Under the pieces are notes generated by a model. The model was not told the origin of the DNA, made no database searches, and worked only from the letters and a program-made list of their open reading frames with translations. Of a stretch of DNA of 64,000 nucleotides, positions 25,951 to 35,133 are shown one piece after another; the first letter of the stretch is position 1; every line of letters begins with the position of its first letter. The translations under genes were made by a program, and so were the position numbers. The DNA comes from CAIOYC01 sp965277345 (GTDB lineage Bacteria; Pseudomonadota; Alphaproteobacteria; Caulobacterales; Caulobacteraceae). The DNA lies in the NCBI GenBank assembly GCA_965277345.1, contig CBDICI010000004.1:1054001-1118000 (forward strand). The letters are read 5' to 3'.

Positions 25951-27222
25951 ATGACAACCGAAATGTCGAGCCCCGGCGTCCACAGCCATGTCTTCCTCGG
26001 CGAGGGCCATGAAAAGAACGAACGGCGCGCCTGGTTCGTGATCGTCCTCTGCGGGACGATGATGGTGATCGAGATCGTGGGGGGCCTGATGTTCGGCTCC
26101 ATCGCGCTCGTTGCCGATGGACTGCACATGTCCACCCACGCCGGCGCGCTCCTCCTAGCGGCCTTGGCCTACACCTTCGCCCGGCGGCACGCCTCGGACC
26201 CCCGTTTCAGCTTCGGCACGGGCAAGGTGGGGGACATCGCCGGGTTCACCAGCGCCGTCGTCTTGGCGATGATCGCCTTGCTGATCGGGTTCGAGTCGGT
26301 CGTGCGGGTGTTCAAGCCTGTGCCGATCCATTTTCAGGAAGCGATCCCAATCGCTTTCCTGGGCCTGGCGGTGAATATCGCCAGCGCATGGATCCTCAGC
26401 GCCGGCGGCCATGCGCACGGTCACAGCCATGGTCATTCGCATGGGAGCGGAGCCGCTCACGACCATGACGAGGTGAAGGAGATCGCCGTCGGGGATGGGC
26501 GCATCTCGGTCGAAGTGTTCGAGGACGGCGTGCCGCCGCGCTTCCGCCTCACGGGGCGGGGCGCCCCGACGCTTGATGCGGCGACCGCTAGGATCGTCAC
26601 CGAACGCGACGATGGGACGCAGCAGACCTTCACTTTCGCCGATCGCGGCGGCTTTCTCGAAAGCGCCGAAACCATCCCCGAGCCCCATGCTTTCACCGCT
26701 CGCGTCATGCTTTCGGCCGCCGGCGAAAGCCAAACCTCGACCCTGACCTTCGAGGAACATGACCACGCTGCCGATGCCGGCGCGCACGGAAGCGACAACA
26801 ACATGCGCGCGGCGATCGTCCATGTGGCGGCCGATGCCGTGGTGTCGGTGCTCGTCATCGTCGGGCTCTTCCTGGCGCGGCTGTTCGGCTGGCTTTGGAT
26901 GGACCCGCTGGCCGGCATCGTCGGCGCCGTGGTGATCGCGAGCTGGGCTTACGGCCTGGTGCGCGACACCGGAGCAATCCTGCTGGATATGAATCCTGAC
27001 CGGGGGCTTGCGGCTCGTCTGCGCCAAACGGTCGAGGACGAAGGCGATGCGGTCGCCGATCTGCACCTCTGGCGGCTGGGTCCCGGCCATCTCGGGGCGA
27101 TTGTTTCCGTGGCGAGCGCTCGGGCGGAAGCGGCGGAGTTCTACCGCCAAAAGCTAGGAGGCGGGGCCATCTCACACCTTACGATTGAAGTAATCCAGCC
27201 GGGTTCGGTCGTTCAAGCCTAG
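25951..27222 (+). CDS. dmeF: CDF-family Co(II)/Ni(II) efflux transporter DmeF
   Basis: 423 residues. Inner-membrane cation diffusion facilitator that exports cobalt/nickel using the proton gradient. There are four transmembrane helices before and two after a long His-rich cytosolic loop (about 150-165, HAHGHSHGHSHGSG). Metal-site residues are visible in TM2 (VADGLHMSTHAG) and TM5 (HVAADAVVSV). An inserted soluble domain (about 170-265) lies between the His loop and TM5, a DmeF feature. It starts 13 bases after the dmeR frame ends. Confidence 0.9.
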   Translation: MTTEMSSPGVHSHVFLGEGHEKNERRAWFVIVLCGTMMVIEIVGGLMFGSIALVADGLHMSTHAGALLLAALAYTFARRHASDPRFSFGTGKVGDIAGFTSAVVLAMIALLIGFESVVRVFKPVPIHFQEAIPIAFLGLAVNIASAWILSAGGHAHGHSHGHSHGSGAAHDHDEVKEIAVGDGRISVEVFEDGVPPRFRLTGRGAPTLDAATARIVTERDDGTQQTFTFADRGGFLESAETIPEPHAFTARVMLSAAGESQTSTLTFEEHDHAADAGAHGSDNNMRAAIVHVAADAVVSVLVIVGLFLARLFGWLWMDPLAGIVGAVVIASWAYGLVRDTGAILLDMNPDRGLAARLRQTVEDEGDAVADLHLWRLGPGHLGAIVSVASARAEAAEFYRQKLGGGAISHLTIEVIQPGSVVQA

Positions 27223-27237
27223 CCGTTCTGTTGGAGA

Positions 27238-28338
27238 TCAAGCAGCGACGATCGCCTTTAGGGGGACCGCCTTCCCTCCGGTACCGAACGGATCGTAGGT
27301 CCGCATCCAACCCCTGAACGGCCGCTCGACGAGGTGATGGACCAACATGGCGGCAGGGATCACCCCGAAGAGCTGAACGAGCCAAATTCCCACGGGAAGA
27401 TGGTCGGCCGACATACCCAACAGTTTCACGGCGCCCTTGGTGAGCGCAAGTTGCCAGGGTATGGCGACCATGTAGACGGCGAAGCTGACCTCCCCGAGAT
27501 AGACGAGGGGAGGGGCGGTTAGGAGGCGCGAGCCGGTGCTGGCCAGGGTGGCCAGCCCGAGGATCAGCGCGCCGAACGAAAGGACCGAGACCAAATCTGG
27601 CGCCGCGAAAACGCCGCCGGCGACAATGCCGGCCAACGCCAGGGCCGTGGCGACGATGGCTTCCTTTTGACGATCGACGCGCTGTGACCGCCAGAGGAGA
27701 TTGACGGCGCAGCCCAGGGCAAAGCACGGGATAATCCTCAGCGCACCCCACGCGATCGTGGCTTCGGTCAACGGGAAACCCGCTACGCGCTCGAACATCG
27801 GATATAGGATGCAGATAAAGGCCGACGCGCCGGCGACGGCGAATACGGGACGGCTCCGAAGCCGCCACGCCGCCCACGCGAAAGCCGGGAAAAACACGTA
27901 GGCGAACCACTCGGCCGAGATCGACCAGGACGGATGATTCCAGGCCGATGCGCCCGCCGTGCCCCAGGCGTGGATCAACAGGAGGTTCTGCGGCAGGACG
28001 GTCCACACCGTCACGGCATGTTCCATCCTGACCCCGATCGCGCCCGCCGCCGCCGCCATGAGGGCGAGCGCGAGGATCATGGCGAGGTGAACCGGATAGA
28101 TGCGCGACAGGCGCGCCCACAGGAACGCTCCGTAGCGCAGCCGGCCGGCGCCGGCCTGGTCGAGATACACGTGGCTGAGAATGAACCCCGAGAGCACGAA
28201 GAACAGCTCCACGCCCAGATAGCCTTTGGCCACAAGACTCGGCATCTTCGCGCCGAGGGAGGGCCAATAATCGTAGAGGACGACCCACATGGCCGCGAAA
28301 AAGCGGAGCGATGTTAGCTGTTTCAAATTGGCCGGCAC
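27238..28338 (-). CDS. Acyltransferase-3 family membrane protein (OafA/YrhL-like)
   Basis: 366 residues from GTG 28338, chosen because AGGAGGTGG sits just before it. The in-frame ATGs upstream (28398, 28368) lack this and add a non-conserved leader. About ten transmembrane helices. The family entry LTSLRFFAAMWVVLYDYW carries Tyr-Asp where the catalytic His is usual. GVELFFVLSGFILS and the RLSRIYPVHL motif follow. It would O-acylate a surface sugar or similar acceptor. It is unusual cargo between two metal genes, converging with dmeF 15 bases away. Confidence 0.85.
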   Translation of the reverse strand: MPANLKQLTSLRFFAAMWVVLYDYWPSLGAKMPSLVAKGYLGVELFFVLSGFILSHVYLDQAGAGRLRYGAFLWARLSRIYPVHLAMILALALMAAAAGAIGVRMEHAVTVWTVLPQNLLLIHAWGTAGASAWNHPSWSISAEWFAYVFFPAFAWAAWRLRSRPVFAVAGASAFICILYPMFERVAGFPLTEATIAWGALRIIPCFALGCAVNLLWRSQRVDRQKEAIVATALALAGIVAGGVFAAPDLVSVLSFGALILGLATLASTGSRLLTAPPLVYLGEVSFAVYMVAIPWQLALTKGAVKLLGMSADHLPVGIWLVQLFGVIPAAMLVHHLVERPFRGWMRTYDPFGTGGKAVPLKAIVAA

Positions 28339-28421
28339 GTCCACCTCCTGAGGGTGTAGGCGGATCATGCCGCAAATAGCTTGCCGAACCTGAAACATGC
28401 CCCGACGTCCCGTGCGGAGCT

Positions 28422-29609
28422 TTAGGGATGGTGGGCGTGACCGCCGTGTTCATGCTCGCCGTGGCAGGCGTGATCATGCCCGTCCGGCGCCTCCATCGCC
28501 TTAAGCATGGCCGGGCCGCCGGTCGTCATGAAGCGCCAGAGGAGTAGGGCGGAGACACCGATGCCGATCAGGTTCAGCCACGTCGTGTAGTTCCACGAAA
28601 TCCCTTCCGGCATGAGCTGCGCCGTTCGCTGCGTCGGGATCAGATGCAGCGCGCCGAAAAGGATCTCGATCACATAGGCCGCGCCGGCCATTGCGACGTA
28701 GAACACCACGCCCAGGAGCGCCGCGACCTTCAGGCCGTAGTAGCGGCGATAGATGTCCAGGATCGGCAGAACGATCAGGTCGCCGAAGATGAAGGCGATC
28801 ACGCCGCCGAAGCTCGCCCCGCCGTTCCAGAGGACGGCGGCGAGCGGCACGTTGCCGACCGAACAGACGAAGGTGACGACGGCGATCAAAGGTCCGATCA
28901 GGGGGCCGACGACCTTGGCCATTGCCGGATTGTGGGCGTCGAACACCCGCGCCCAGACCTCGTGGGGCACCCAGGCGGCGAGGGCGCCGGCGATCGCCAG
29001 CCCAAGGGCGATGTCGAACCACAGCGACGCCCAATCCATCCAGAAGTAGTGGGATATGGCGGTGAGGCCCTTAGCGGAGGTGAGCCGCTGGAACAGCGGA
29101 CCTTCGGTCACCGACATATCCATGGCGGCGTGGCCTTCCATCTTGCCGGCGATGCCTTTGTCAGCCTGCGCCTTGGCCTGATCCACCAGGGGCTTGCGGA
29201 ACACCAGGCGCATGAGGATCACCAGCAGCACGATCATCACCAAGCCCCCGGCCCAGGTGGCGGCCGTGAAGCGCCAGCCGAGCAGGATGGCCAGGATCAG
29301 ACCCAACTCCAGCACCAGGTTGGTCGAGGCGAACTGGAAGGCCATGGCGGCTGTGAAGTTGCCGCCTTTGCGGAAGATCGAGCGGCCGATCGCCACGGCG
29401 GCGTAGGAGCACGAGGAGGACGCGGCGCCGAGGAAGGTCGCCTTCAAAATGGACCTTCGCCGATCGTCCTGCAGAAGCTTGGCCATCTTACTATGGGAGA
29501 CGACAGCCTGGATCACCCCGGAGATCAGGAATCCGAAGATCAGCGCCCAGAGGATTTCCCAGCCCATAACGACGGCCATTTGCAGGGCGTGAAGGACGGC
29601 GCTGAACAT
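28422..29609 (-). CDS. Permease of the YraQ/DUF318 (ArsP-like) family
   Basis: 395 residues, about 8-10 transmembrane helices in two related halves: LIFGFLISGVIQAVV...LGAASSSCSYAAVAIGRSIFRKG, and LIGPLIAVVTFVCSVGNVPLAAVLWNGGASFGGVIAFIFGDLIVLPILDIYRRYYG. The C-terminus is His-rich (HDHACHGEHEHGGHAHH), a likely metal-binding tail. It diverges from a CsoR-like repressor with operator-like repeats between the genes, so it is probably metal-controlled. The substrate is unknown. Confidence 0.85.
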   Translation of the reverse strand: MFSAVLHALQMAVVMGWEILWALIFGFLISGVIQAVVSHSKMAKLLQDDRRRSILKATFLGAASSSCSYAAVAIGRSIFRKGGNFTAAMAFQFASTNLVLELGLILAILLGWRFTAATWAGGLVMIVLLVILMRLVFRKPLVDQAKAQADKGIAGKMEGHAAMDMSVTEGPLFQRLTSAKGLTAISHYFWMDWASLWFDIALGLAIAGALAAWVPHEVWARVFDAHNPAMAKVVGPLIGPLIAVVTFVCSVGNVPLAAVLWNGGASFGGVIAFIFGDLIVLPILDIYRRYYGLKVAALLGVVFYVAMAGAAYVIEILFGALHLIPTQRTAQLMPEGISWNYTTWLNLIGIGVSALLLWRFMTTGGPAMLKAMEAPDGHDHACHGEHEHGGHAHHP

Positions 29610-29627
29610 CTTAGTAGCCTCGGAGCT

Positions 29628-29669
29628 ATACCCTTACGGGGTATTGCGATTTATACCCATGCCTGGTAT
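29628..29669. promoter_or_regulatory. Two CsoR-type operator palindromes
   Basis: ATACCC-TTACG-GGGTAT (29628-29644) and ATACC-CATGCCT-GGTAT (29653-29669). They lie in the divergent region between the permease start (29609) and the chosen csoR-like start (29680) and match the TACCC/GGGTA form of CsoR sites. Confidence 0.7.
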
Positions 29670-29679
29670 GTTGCAAGGC

Positions 29680-29955
29680 ATGAAAATCGAAACGAAGAAG
29701 GCCGTTGCGACCCGCCTGGCCAGAATCGAAGGTCAAGTGCGCGGCCTGAATCAGATGGTCGAGCAGGACCGCTATTGCCTGGATGTCGTCACGCAGGTTC
29801 GAGCCGCCCGCGCCGCGCTGGGGAAGATCGAACAGATGGTGCTGGCCGACCACCTCGGCGCGTGCGTGGAAGAGGCCATCGTCAGCGGCGATCCTGAATT
29901 ACAGCGCCAGAAGGTCGCCGAACTGATCGACGTGTTCAGCCGCTCGGATCGCTGA
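29680..29955 (+). CDS. CsoR/DUF156-family metal-sensing repressor
   Basis: 91 residues from ATG 29680; ATG 29659 and the frame's first ATG at 29644 lie inside the operator repeats. All-helical: KKAVATRLARIEGQVRGLNQMVEQDRYCLDVVTQVRAARAAL, then DHLGACVEEAI. The Cys (YCLDV), His and Cys (HLGAC) ligands of copper-sensing CsoR are present. It should release DNA on Cu(I) binding and de-repress the divergent permease and itself. Confidence 0.9.
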   Translation: MKIETKKAVATRLARIEGQVRGLNQMVEQDRYCLDVVTQVRAARAALGKIEQMVLADHLGACVEEAIVSGDPELQRQKVAELIDVFSRSDR

Positions 29956-29967
29956 TTGCAGGACGCG

Positions 29968-30501
29968 CTAATGATGATGGTGCATCGCCGGCGCTGGCGG
30001 ATCGCCGCCATCGGCGAGTTGCACCTTGAACGAACCTGAGCCGTTCATGGGCCCTCCTTGTTCGGCCGCGCGCCATGCGACCTTGTAGACGCCAGGCTGT
30101 AGCGCAATCACCACGGGGATTCGCACCGACCGAACCGGAGCGGCGGGGAGGGTCATGTAGTTCGGAATCTGCTGGCCGACCGCGTTGGTGAGCGTGAGCG
30201 AGGTGACTATCACCAACTCCGGAAAGGCGACCTTGACCTGGCCTGGCGAGCCTCTGACGACGATCGGCGCGTCAGGCGTGGCGGCGTTCAGAGCGACGAC
30301 TGCCCCTGGCGGCGCCGGAGTGGGCGCCGGCGGCGTCATCCCCGCCATGCTCATGCCCGCCATACCGTGACCGGCGTGGGGATCGGCGGCTTGCGCGAAC
30401 ATCGGCGCCGGAAGGGCGAACGCGCCGACGACGGCCAGCGGCAGAACGGTCCATCCGCGCAACCTGGCGGGCTTACCCAACGGAACGGTGCACGCGGCCA
30501 T
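29968..30501 (-). CDS. CopC-like periplasmic copper-binding protein with Met/His-rich ends
   Basis: 177 residues from ATG 30501, which overlaps the TGA of the oxidase gene (ATGA). A long signal region ends near FAQAA. The mature N-terminus is Met/His-rich (HAGHGMAGMSMAGM), followed by a CopC-like beta-sandwich (about 65-160; VYKVAWRAAEQGG...GSGSFKV) and a terminal HHHH. The domain ends in the family's typical GSFKV strand, but the copper-site His/Asp pattern of classical CopC is not clear. Last gene of the copper operon. Confidence 0.72.
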   Translation of the reverse strand: MAACTVPLGKPARLRGWTVLPLAVVGAFALPAPMFAQAADPHAGHGMAGMSMAGMTPPAPTPAPPGAVVALNAATPDAPIVVRGSPGQVKVAFPELVIVTSLTLTNAVGQQIPNYMTLPAAPVRSVRIPVVIALQPGVYKVAWRAAEQGGPMNGSGSFKVQLADGGDPPAPAMHHHH

Positions 30502-31871
30502 CAACTCGTCCGCCGGGGAGGCGAGCCGAAGTTCGGGTCAGTGCTGACCCGGGCCGCGACCGTTCCGCCGGGATGGGCATACCAACCCGGGTCCTTGTAA
30601 TCGCCGGGCGCGATATCGTCCCGCACCTTCACCAGGGTAAACATGCCGCCCATCTCCACATTCCCGAACGGGCCGTGGCCGACCATCATCGCCATGGTGT
30701 TGACCGGACCCTGGTGGCCTGCGTCGGTGTGTTCCTGGTGTTCGGCCATACCTTCCCGCGCCATGGGTAGGAATCCCGGCAACATGCCTCGAACCCGGGC
30801 TTCGACGCCGCTTTGATCCACGCCGGTCGGATTGGGAACGACGTGGCCCATGGCATTCATGGTGTGGTGCGCCATGTGGCAGTGGAACGCCCAGTCTCCG
30901 GGGACGGCCGTAAACTCGATGTCGCGCATCTGGCCGACGCTGACCAGTTCGGTCACTTCACGGCGCCACTGCGCTTCGGGCCAGCGTCCGCCGTCCGATC
31001 CGGTCACCCGGAACTCGACGCCATGCAGGTGGATGGGGTGGTTCCACATAGAGAGGTTGCCCATGCGGATGCGGACTCGCTCCCCTGTGCGCGCGACCAG
31101 CGGTTCGATGGCCGGAAAGACCTTGGAGTTGAAGGTCCAAAGATCAAAGTCCACCATCACAGCCGGGTCCGGCCGCCAGGTTCCCGGATGCAGCGCCCAA
31201 TTATGCAAGAGAAAGGCGAAGTCCCGATCGACCTTCACCGCCTCGCCGCCTTTGGGGTGGATGATGAATAGGCCCATCATGCCGTAGGCCATCTGAGTCA
31301 TTTCGTCGGCGTGCGGGTGATACATGTGCGTGCCGTGCTGGCGCAGCGTGAATTCGTAGACATAGGTTTCGCCGGGCTGGATATGCGGCTGGGTGATCCC
31401 GCCAACGCCGTCCATGCCGTTGGGCAGGATCAGGCCGTGCCAATGGACCGTCGTGTGCTCGCCGAGACGATTGGTGACGAAAATGCGCACCCGGTCTCCT
31501 TCAACCGCCTCGATGGTCGGGCCGGGCGTAGACCCATTGTAGCCCCAGCACGTCGCCGTCGTGCCCGGTCCAAAGGTGTGCTGGATTTCCTCGGCGACCA
31601 GATGGAACTCCTTGATGCCACCGTTCATCCGCCAGGGCAGAGTCCAGCCGTTCAGCGTCCGCACGGGCATATAGCGCCCGTCATGGGGGACGGTGGGGGC
31701 GGCGGGCTCGGGCGCCACCGTCTGACTGGGGGGCGTCATCTGCATTCCGGCCATTCCCGCCATGTCGTGGCCCGCATGGGTCTGTGCAGCGGCGCGGGTG
31801 ATGGGACCGCCGGCCGTCACGAGCGCCGCCGTGCCTGAGGCCAGCATGATGTCTCTGCGGCTGAGGCTCAT
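30501..31871 (-). CDS. Tat-exported multicopper oxidase
   Basis: 456 residues. Twin-arginine motif SLSRRDIML, then a Met/His-rich linker (HAGHDMAGMAGMQM). Cupredoxin domains contain all four copper motifs in order: HWHG (about 143), HPHADE (about 185), HPIHLHG (about 275) and HCHMAHH (about 330). The last carries the type-1 Cys between trinuclear His ligands. It likely oxidises Cu(I) to Cu(II) in the periplasm. The start overlaps the stop of the TolC gene (ATGA). Confidence 0.92.
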   Translation of the reverse strand: MSLSRRDIMLASGTAALVTAGGPITRAAAQTHAGHDMAGMAGMQMTPPSQTVAPEPAAPTVPHDGRYMPVRTLNGWTLPWRMNGGIKEFHLVAEEIQHTFGPGTTATCWGYNGSTPGPTIEAVEGDRVRIFVTNRLGEHTTVHWHGLILPNGMDGVGGITQPHIQPGETYVYEFTLRQHGTHMYHPHADEMTQMAYGMMGLFIIHPKGGEAVKVDRDFAFLLHNWALHPGTWRPDPAVMVDFDLWTFNSKVFPAIEPLVARTGERVRIRMGNLSMWNHPIHLHGVEFRVTGSDGGRWPEAQWRREVTELVSVGQMRDIEFTAVPGDWAFHCHMAHHTMNAMGHVVPNPTGVDQSGVEARVRGMLPGFLPMAREGMAEHQEHTDAGHQGPVNTMAMMVGHGPFGNVEMGGMFTLVKVRDDIAPGDYKDPGWYAHPGGTVAARVSTDPNFGSPPRRTS

Positions 31872-33610
31872 GGCCGGCCTCCTGATGGTGGGATGCGATG
31901 CGCCATCCCCGGCATCGCCATTCCCAGCATGGACATTCCCGGCATGGACATTCCGGCAGGCATCGGCGCGGCCGACTTGGACTTGGCGTGCCTACGACTA
32001 GCGCTGTGGGACCGGCCATGATGGGTCACCTTGGCCTTGGCGACTGAAGGGCTCATCGCCGACATACCCGCCATGGAAGACATGGCCCCGTGGCCGCTGT
32101 GGTCCATCCCGGCCATACTCTCGGACCCGACCCCTCCGGACGCCATGGGCGCCGCCCCTTCACGGCTCATCCCAGCCATTGCCGCCATTGGGGGAGCCGG
32201 CGGCGGGGTCAGGATTTGCGTCACGGTCGGCGTCGTCGCCGATATTTGATTGTCGCTCGGGAGCCTGGCGCCCACCAGGCGCATCAGATCGACTCGCGCC
32301 AGCCAATAGTCGCGCACAGCCTCCAGATAGCCTTGGTAGGCGTCGTATTCCTGGGTCTTGGCCTGGATCACCTCAAAGATTCCGATGAGCATGAAGTTCT
32401 GCTCTTCCTGGCCGCGCGCGGTGACGCTCTCGCGTTCGGGAATGAGGGACTCGCGATAGATGCGCACAACGTCACTGAGAACCCGCACCCGCTCGGCGGC
32501 CAGATCGACTCCGTTGCCGGAACTCAATTCGAGCTGCGCTAAGCGGGCGCGGGCCAGTTGGAGCTGGGCATCGGCCCGCGCCACCCGCGCCTGGCCTTGA
32601 TTGAAAATCGGCAGCTCCAGATCGAGCGTCGGCCCCCGGATGGTCGACTCGTCCACCTCCTGCTCGTGGTCGTAGCCGAGCGTGGTGCTTCCGAGGAGGC
32701 GGAAGGCACGGGTGATACCCGCCGACTTGGCGGTGATCTTCGCCTCTTCGCGCGCCGCAAGGAGACTGAGATTGTTGTCATGGGCCATCCGGCGAAGCTC
32801 AGCCGGGTCGTCTTCCTTGGCCACGGGCAACGGGAGAACCGTCGCCGTCCGCCAGTCCACATCCGGCCCGGTCAGCCCTATGACGGTGTTGAGGTCCAGC
32901 CGCGCGAGGCGGGCGTCCACGGCGGCGCGCGCGGCGTCGATGCGCGCCTTGCTCGCCGCCGCCTTTTCCCGGCTGAGCTGAAGCTCGGTGATGTTGCCCG
33001 CGTCGAAGTAGTGTTGCGAAAGGTCGGCGGAGGTCTTCAAGGCATCGGCCACGGCCGCCCGCATATCGGCTACCTGCTGGGCGCCGACGGAGCGATACCA
33101 GGCCGCCTCAACGTCCAGACTCACGTCGAGAATGGCAGAGGCGATCTGGTATCGCGCGCGCCCATATTCCAACCGCGCCAGTTTCACGCGCAAGGGAAGC
33201 ACCAGAAGGTCCACCAGGGGGAGGGCGATGCCATAGGCTGTCTGCGCCCCGCCGCCGCCCTGCTGGGGAAGCCAAGACGCGCTGATGTGCGGGTTGGCGA
33301 TCTGGATCGCGTCGAGGATGTCCGCGCGCGCGAGCCCAAGCTGGCCATACTGCTGCTGAAGGCGAGGGCTGCGGAGCATGGCCATCCGCACGGCGCGATC
33401 AACGGTCATGGGCGCTGCGAGCCAAGCCCTGATCGTCGGATCGTCGACTGCGACGCCGTTGCGCTCCCAGCCGAGCCCTGGCGCGCCCCGGTCGGCCAGG
33501 AGCATGTTAATTTTGGCGGTGTCCTGCTCGGGGCTGCCGGTCGCGCAGGCCCCTAGCGACAAAACGACGGCTAACGCGGCGAAGGTTCGGATCGGCGTCG
33601 CCGCTTTCAT
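31868..33610 (-). CDS. TolC-family outer-membrane lipoprotein with Met/His-rich C-terminal tail
   Basis: 580 residues from ATG 33610. A lipoprotein signal (LSLGACATG) is followed by two OEP repeats (about 70-450) with long helices (AGNITELQLSREKAAASKARIDAARAAV; GQARVARADAQLQLARARLAQLEL). After the barrel/tunnel region comes an unusual tail of about 120 residues rich in Met, His and Lys: MAGMDHSGHGAMSSMAGM, then MSMPGMSMLGMAMPGM. No inner-membrane RND pump or adaptor gene is in the island, so it may export copper with a pump elsewhere or act alone. Confidence 0.87.
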   Translation of the reverse strand: MKAATPIRTFAALAVVLSLGACATGSPEQDTAKINMLLADRGAPGLGWERNGVAVDDPTIRAWLAAPMTVDRAVRMAMLRSPRLQQQYGQLGLARADILDAIQIANPHISASWLPQQGGGGAQTAYGIALPLVDLLVLPLRVKLARLEYGRARYQIASAILDVSLDVEAAWYRSVGAQQVADMRAAVADALKTSADLSQHYFDAGNITELQLSREKAAASKARIDAARAAVDARLARLDLNTVIGLTGPDVDWRTATVLPLPVAKEDDPAELRRMAHDNNLSLLAAREEAKITAKSAGITRAFRLLGSTTLGYDHEQEVDESTIRGPTLDLELPIFNQGQARVARADAQLQLARARLAQLELSSGNGVDLAAERVRVLSDVVRIYRESLIPERESVTARGQEEQNFMLIGIFEVIQAKTQEYDAYQGYLEAVRDYWLARVDLMRLVGARLPSDNQISATTPTVTQILTPPPAPPMAAMAGMSREGAAPMASGGVGSESMAGMDHSGHGAMSSMAGMSAMSPSVAKAKVTHHGRSHSASRRHAKSKSAAPMPAGMSMPGMSMLGMAMPGMAHRIPPSGGRP

Positions 33611-33729
33611 GGAAGGTCGTACCTGCTTCGTCGGCGGTCGTCGCTGGATGGGCGTTACCGATCCCTTGGAGAGACTACGCAGGCGCTTCGCCCAACCCTC
33701 TCGCGGCTGGCGCATTTTCGTCGGTCTGG

Positions 33730-34638
33730 TCATGCTGAGACCGGCGGCGCCAGCGTCCCCAGCAACGCCACGAGCGCGAGAACGCAAACGGCCAGGGCCG
33801 TCTCAAACCCGACGCTGGCGCGCAGTGCGGCGACGGCGGGGAGGGTGTCTCCCGGCGCGGGAGCCTTTGCCAGACGCGGTGTCAGCCTCCAGCGATTGGC
33901 TGCGGCGAGCGCCACCATGACCGCGAAAAGGACGAGCTTGGTCAAGAGGAGGCGACCGTAGAATGTAGTGAAGACGGCGGCGAGATGGTGGGGGCCGATC
34001 AACAGCCAACTATTGACGAGGCCGGTCGCAATCAACAGCCCAACCGCGAGCGTGCCCATACCGGAAAAGCCGTCCAGTGCTTTGTAAAGGCGCCCAATCC
34101 CGTCAGGTCGGCTTGGCAACGCTCGCTCCGTCGCCATGACCGTCAAAGCGCCCAAAGCCCCAATCCAAAGACCAGCGGCCAAAAGATGAACGATGTCGGC
34201 GCCTAGGTGGACGGCGCCGGCGAAGCCTTCATCGGCGGCGCCATGCCCGCCCCAAGCGAGCGTCGCCGCGCCGACCGCGCCGAGCGCGGTGCAAACGCCA
34301 AGCGTCCGCCCCTTTGGTCGTCGCACGAGCATGACGATCGCCGCCGCCGTAGCCGCGAGCCTAACCGCGACCGCGTAGCCGAACGTCGTGCTCGTCATCA
34401 CCGTGCCGATCATCGACGGATCGGCGAGGGGGTTGGTTTCCCCCGCCATACCGCCGGCCTGGGCAATGAGAGCCGCGAGCGTCGAGACGGCCAAGAGCAC
34501 GGCAGAGCCGGTCAGAAGGAGGCGCTCGCGCCCTTGGCCGCCGCAGAACGGTTGTCGGGCCAGAAACAACGCGCCGCCAAACAATCCGGCCGATCCCAGA
34601 TATTGGCCAAATCGCGCCAGGACGACGGCGATCTCCAC
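33730..34638 (-). CDS. copD: CopD-family copper import/resistance membrane protein
   Basis: 302 residues with about eight transmembrane helices. It shows the CopD-domain helix pattern with conserved His (HLGADIVHLLAAGLWIGALGALT, and a later GPHHLAAVFTTFYGRLLLTKL). It normally works with CopC, moving copper across the inner membrane. copC stops 7 bases upstream of this start, so the two are co-transcribed. Confidence 0.88.
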   Translation of the reverse strand: MEIAVVLARFGQYLGSAGLFGGALFLARQPFCGGQGRERLLLTGSAVLLAVSTLAALIAQAGGMAGETNPLADPSMIGTVMTSTTFGYAVAVRLAATAAAIVMLVRRPKGRTLGVCTALGAVGAATLAWGGHGAADEGFAGAVHLGADIVHLLAAGLWIGALGALTVMATERALPSRPDGIGRLYKALDGFSGMGTLAVGLLIATGLVNSWLLIGPHHLAAVFTTFYGRLLLTKLVLFAVMVALAAANRWRLTPRLAKAPAPGDTLPAVAALRASVGFETALAVCVLALVALLGTLAPPVSA

Positions 34639-34645
34639 AGGGGTG

Positions 34646-35020
34646 TCAGCGCACAGTGAAGGTGAAGGCGCCCTGCGTCCGATGCGTGTCGGCCGTCACT
34701 GCGTGCCATTTCACCGAATAGACGCCGGGCTTCAGGGGCGTGGTCGGCGCAAAGATCATTTTGTTCGCATCCGCGCCTTTCAACGACTTCACCGCGACCG
34801 AAGCCCCTGAAGCCGCCGAAACCGCGATACCGGAGAATTTCGCCAGCGGCGCTTCGCTGAACTTCAACTCGATTTGCGAGGGAGCGGCGCCGCTGGCATT
34901 CGCCGCCGGCGTGCTGGCGACTAGGTGGGCGTGAGCCTCGGCCGCCCCGGCGAGCGCCAGCGTGGCGACTGCGGCCATGACCGAGAGGAGCGTGGCTTTG
35001 GAGACAAGCATCCGAGACAT
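34646..35020 (-). CDS. copC: Periplasmic copper-binding protein CopC
   Basis: 124 residues from ATG 35020 (AAGGA upstream). The signal peptide ends at AAEA, giving a mature N-terminus HAHLVAS, with the His that binds Cu(II) in CopC. The rest is one CopC beta-barrel: PSQIELKFSEAPLAKFSG, KPGVYSVKWHAVTADTHRTQGAFTFTV. The second copper-site His lies in TADTH. First gene of the minus-strand copper operon, divergent from the sigma-factor module. Confidence 0.92.
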   Translation of the reverse strand: MSRMLVSKATLLSVMAAVATLALAGAAEAHAHLVASTPAANASGAAPSQIELKFSEAPLAKFSGIAVSAASGASVAVKSLKGADANKMIFAPTTPLKPGVYSVKWHAVTADTHRTQGAFTFTVR

Positions 35021-35133
35021 CGACAGTCCTTGTTTGAGGGGTTGATCTGCTGGTTCTACGCAGCGCACCGCCGCAACCCTCTTGAGGGAACCGGAGCCTT
35101 CATGCGTAACAGTGACGATAGAGGAGGCGAACC
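35021..35133. promoter_or_regulatory. Divergent promoter region between copC and the CnrYXH-like module
   Basis: 113 bases hold both promoters. A perfect inverted repeat CCCTC-TT-GAGGG lies at 35077-35088, next to GGAACC (35087-35092) and CGTAAC (35105-35110). Those two hexamers resemble ECF -35/-10 elements but are only 12 bases apart, too close for a normal spacer, so no ECF promoter is assigned. Confidence 0.45.

Noticed and set aside
35087..35110. ECF-type promoter GGAACC...CGTAAC upstream of the CnrY-like gene
   Set aside because: Spacer is only 12 bases, too short for a normal ECF promoter (about 15-17).
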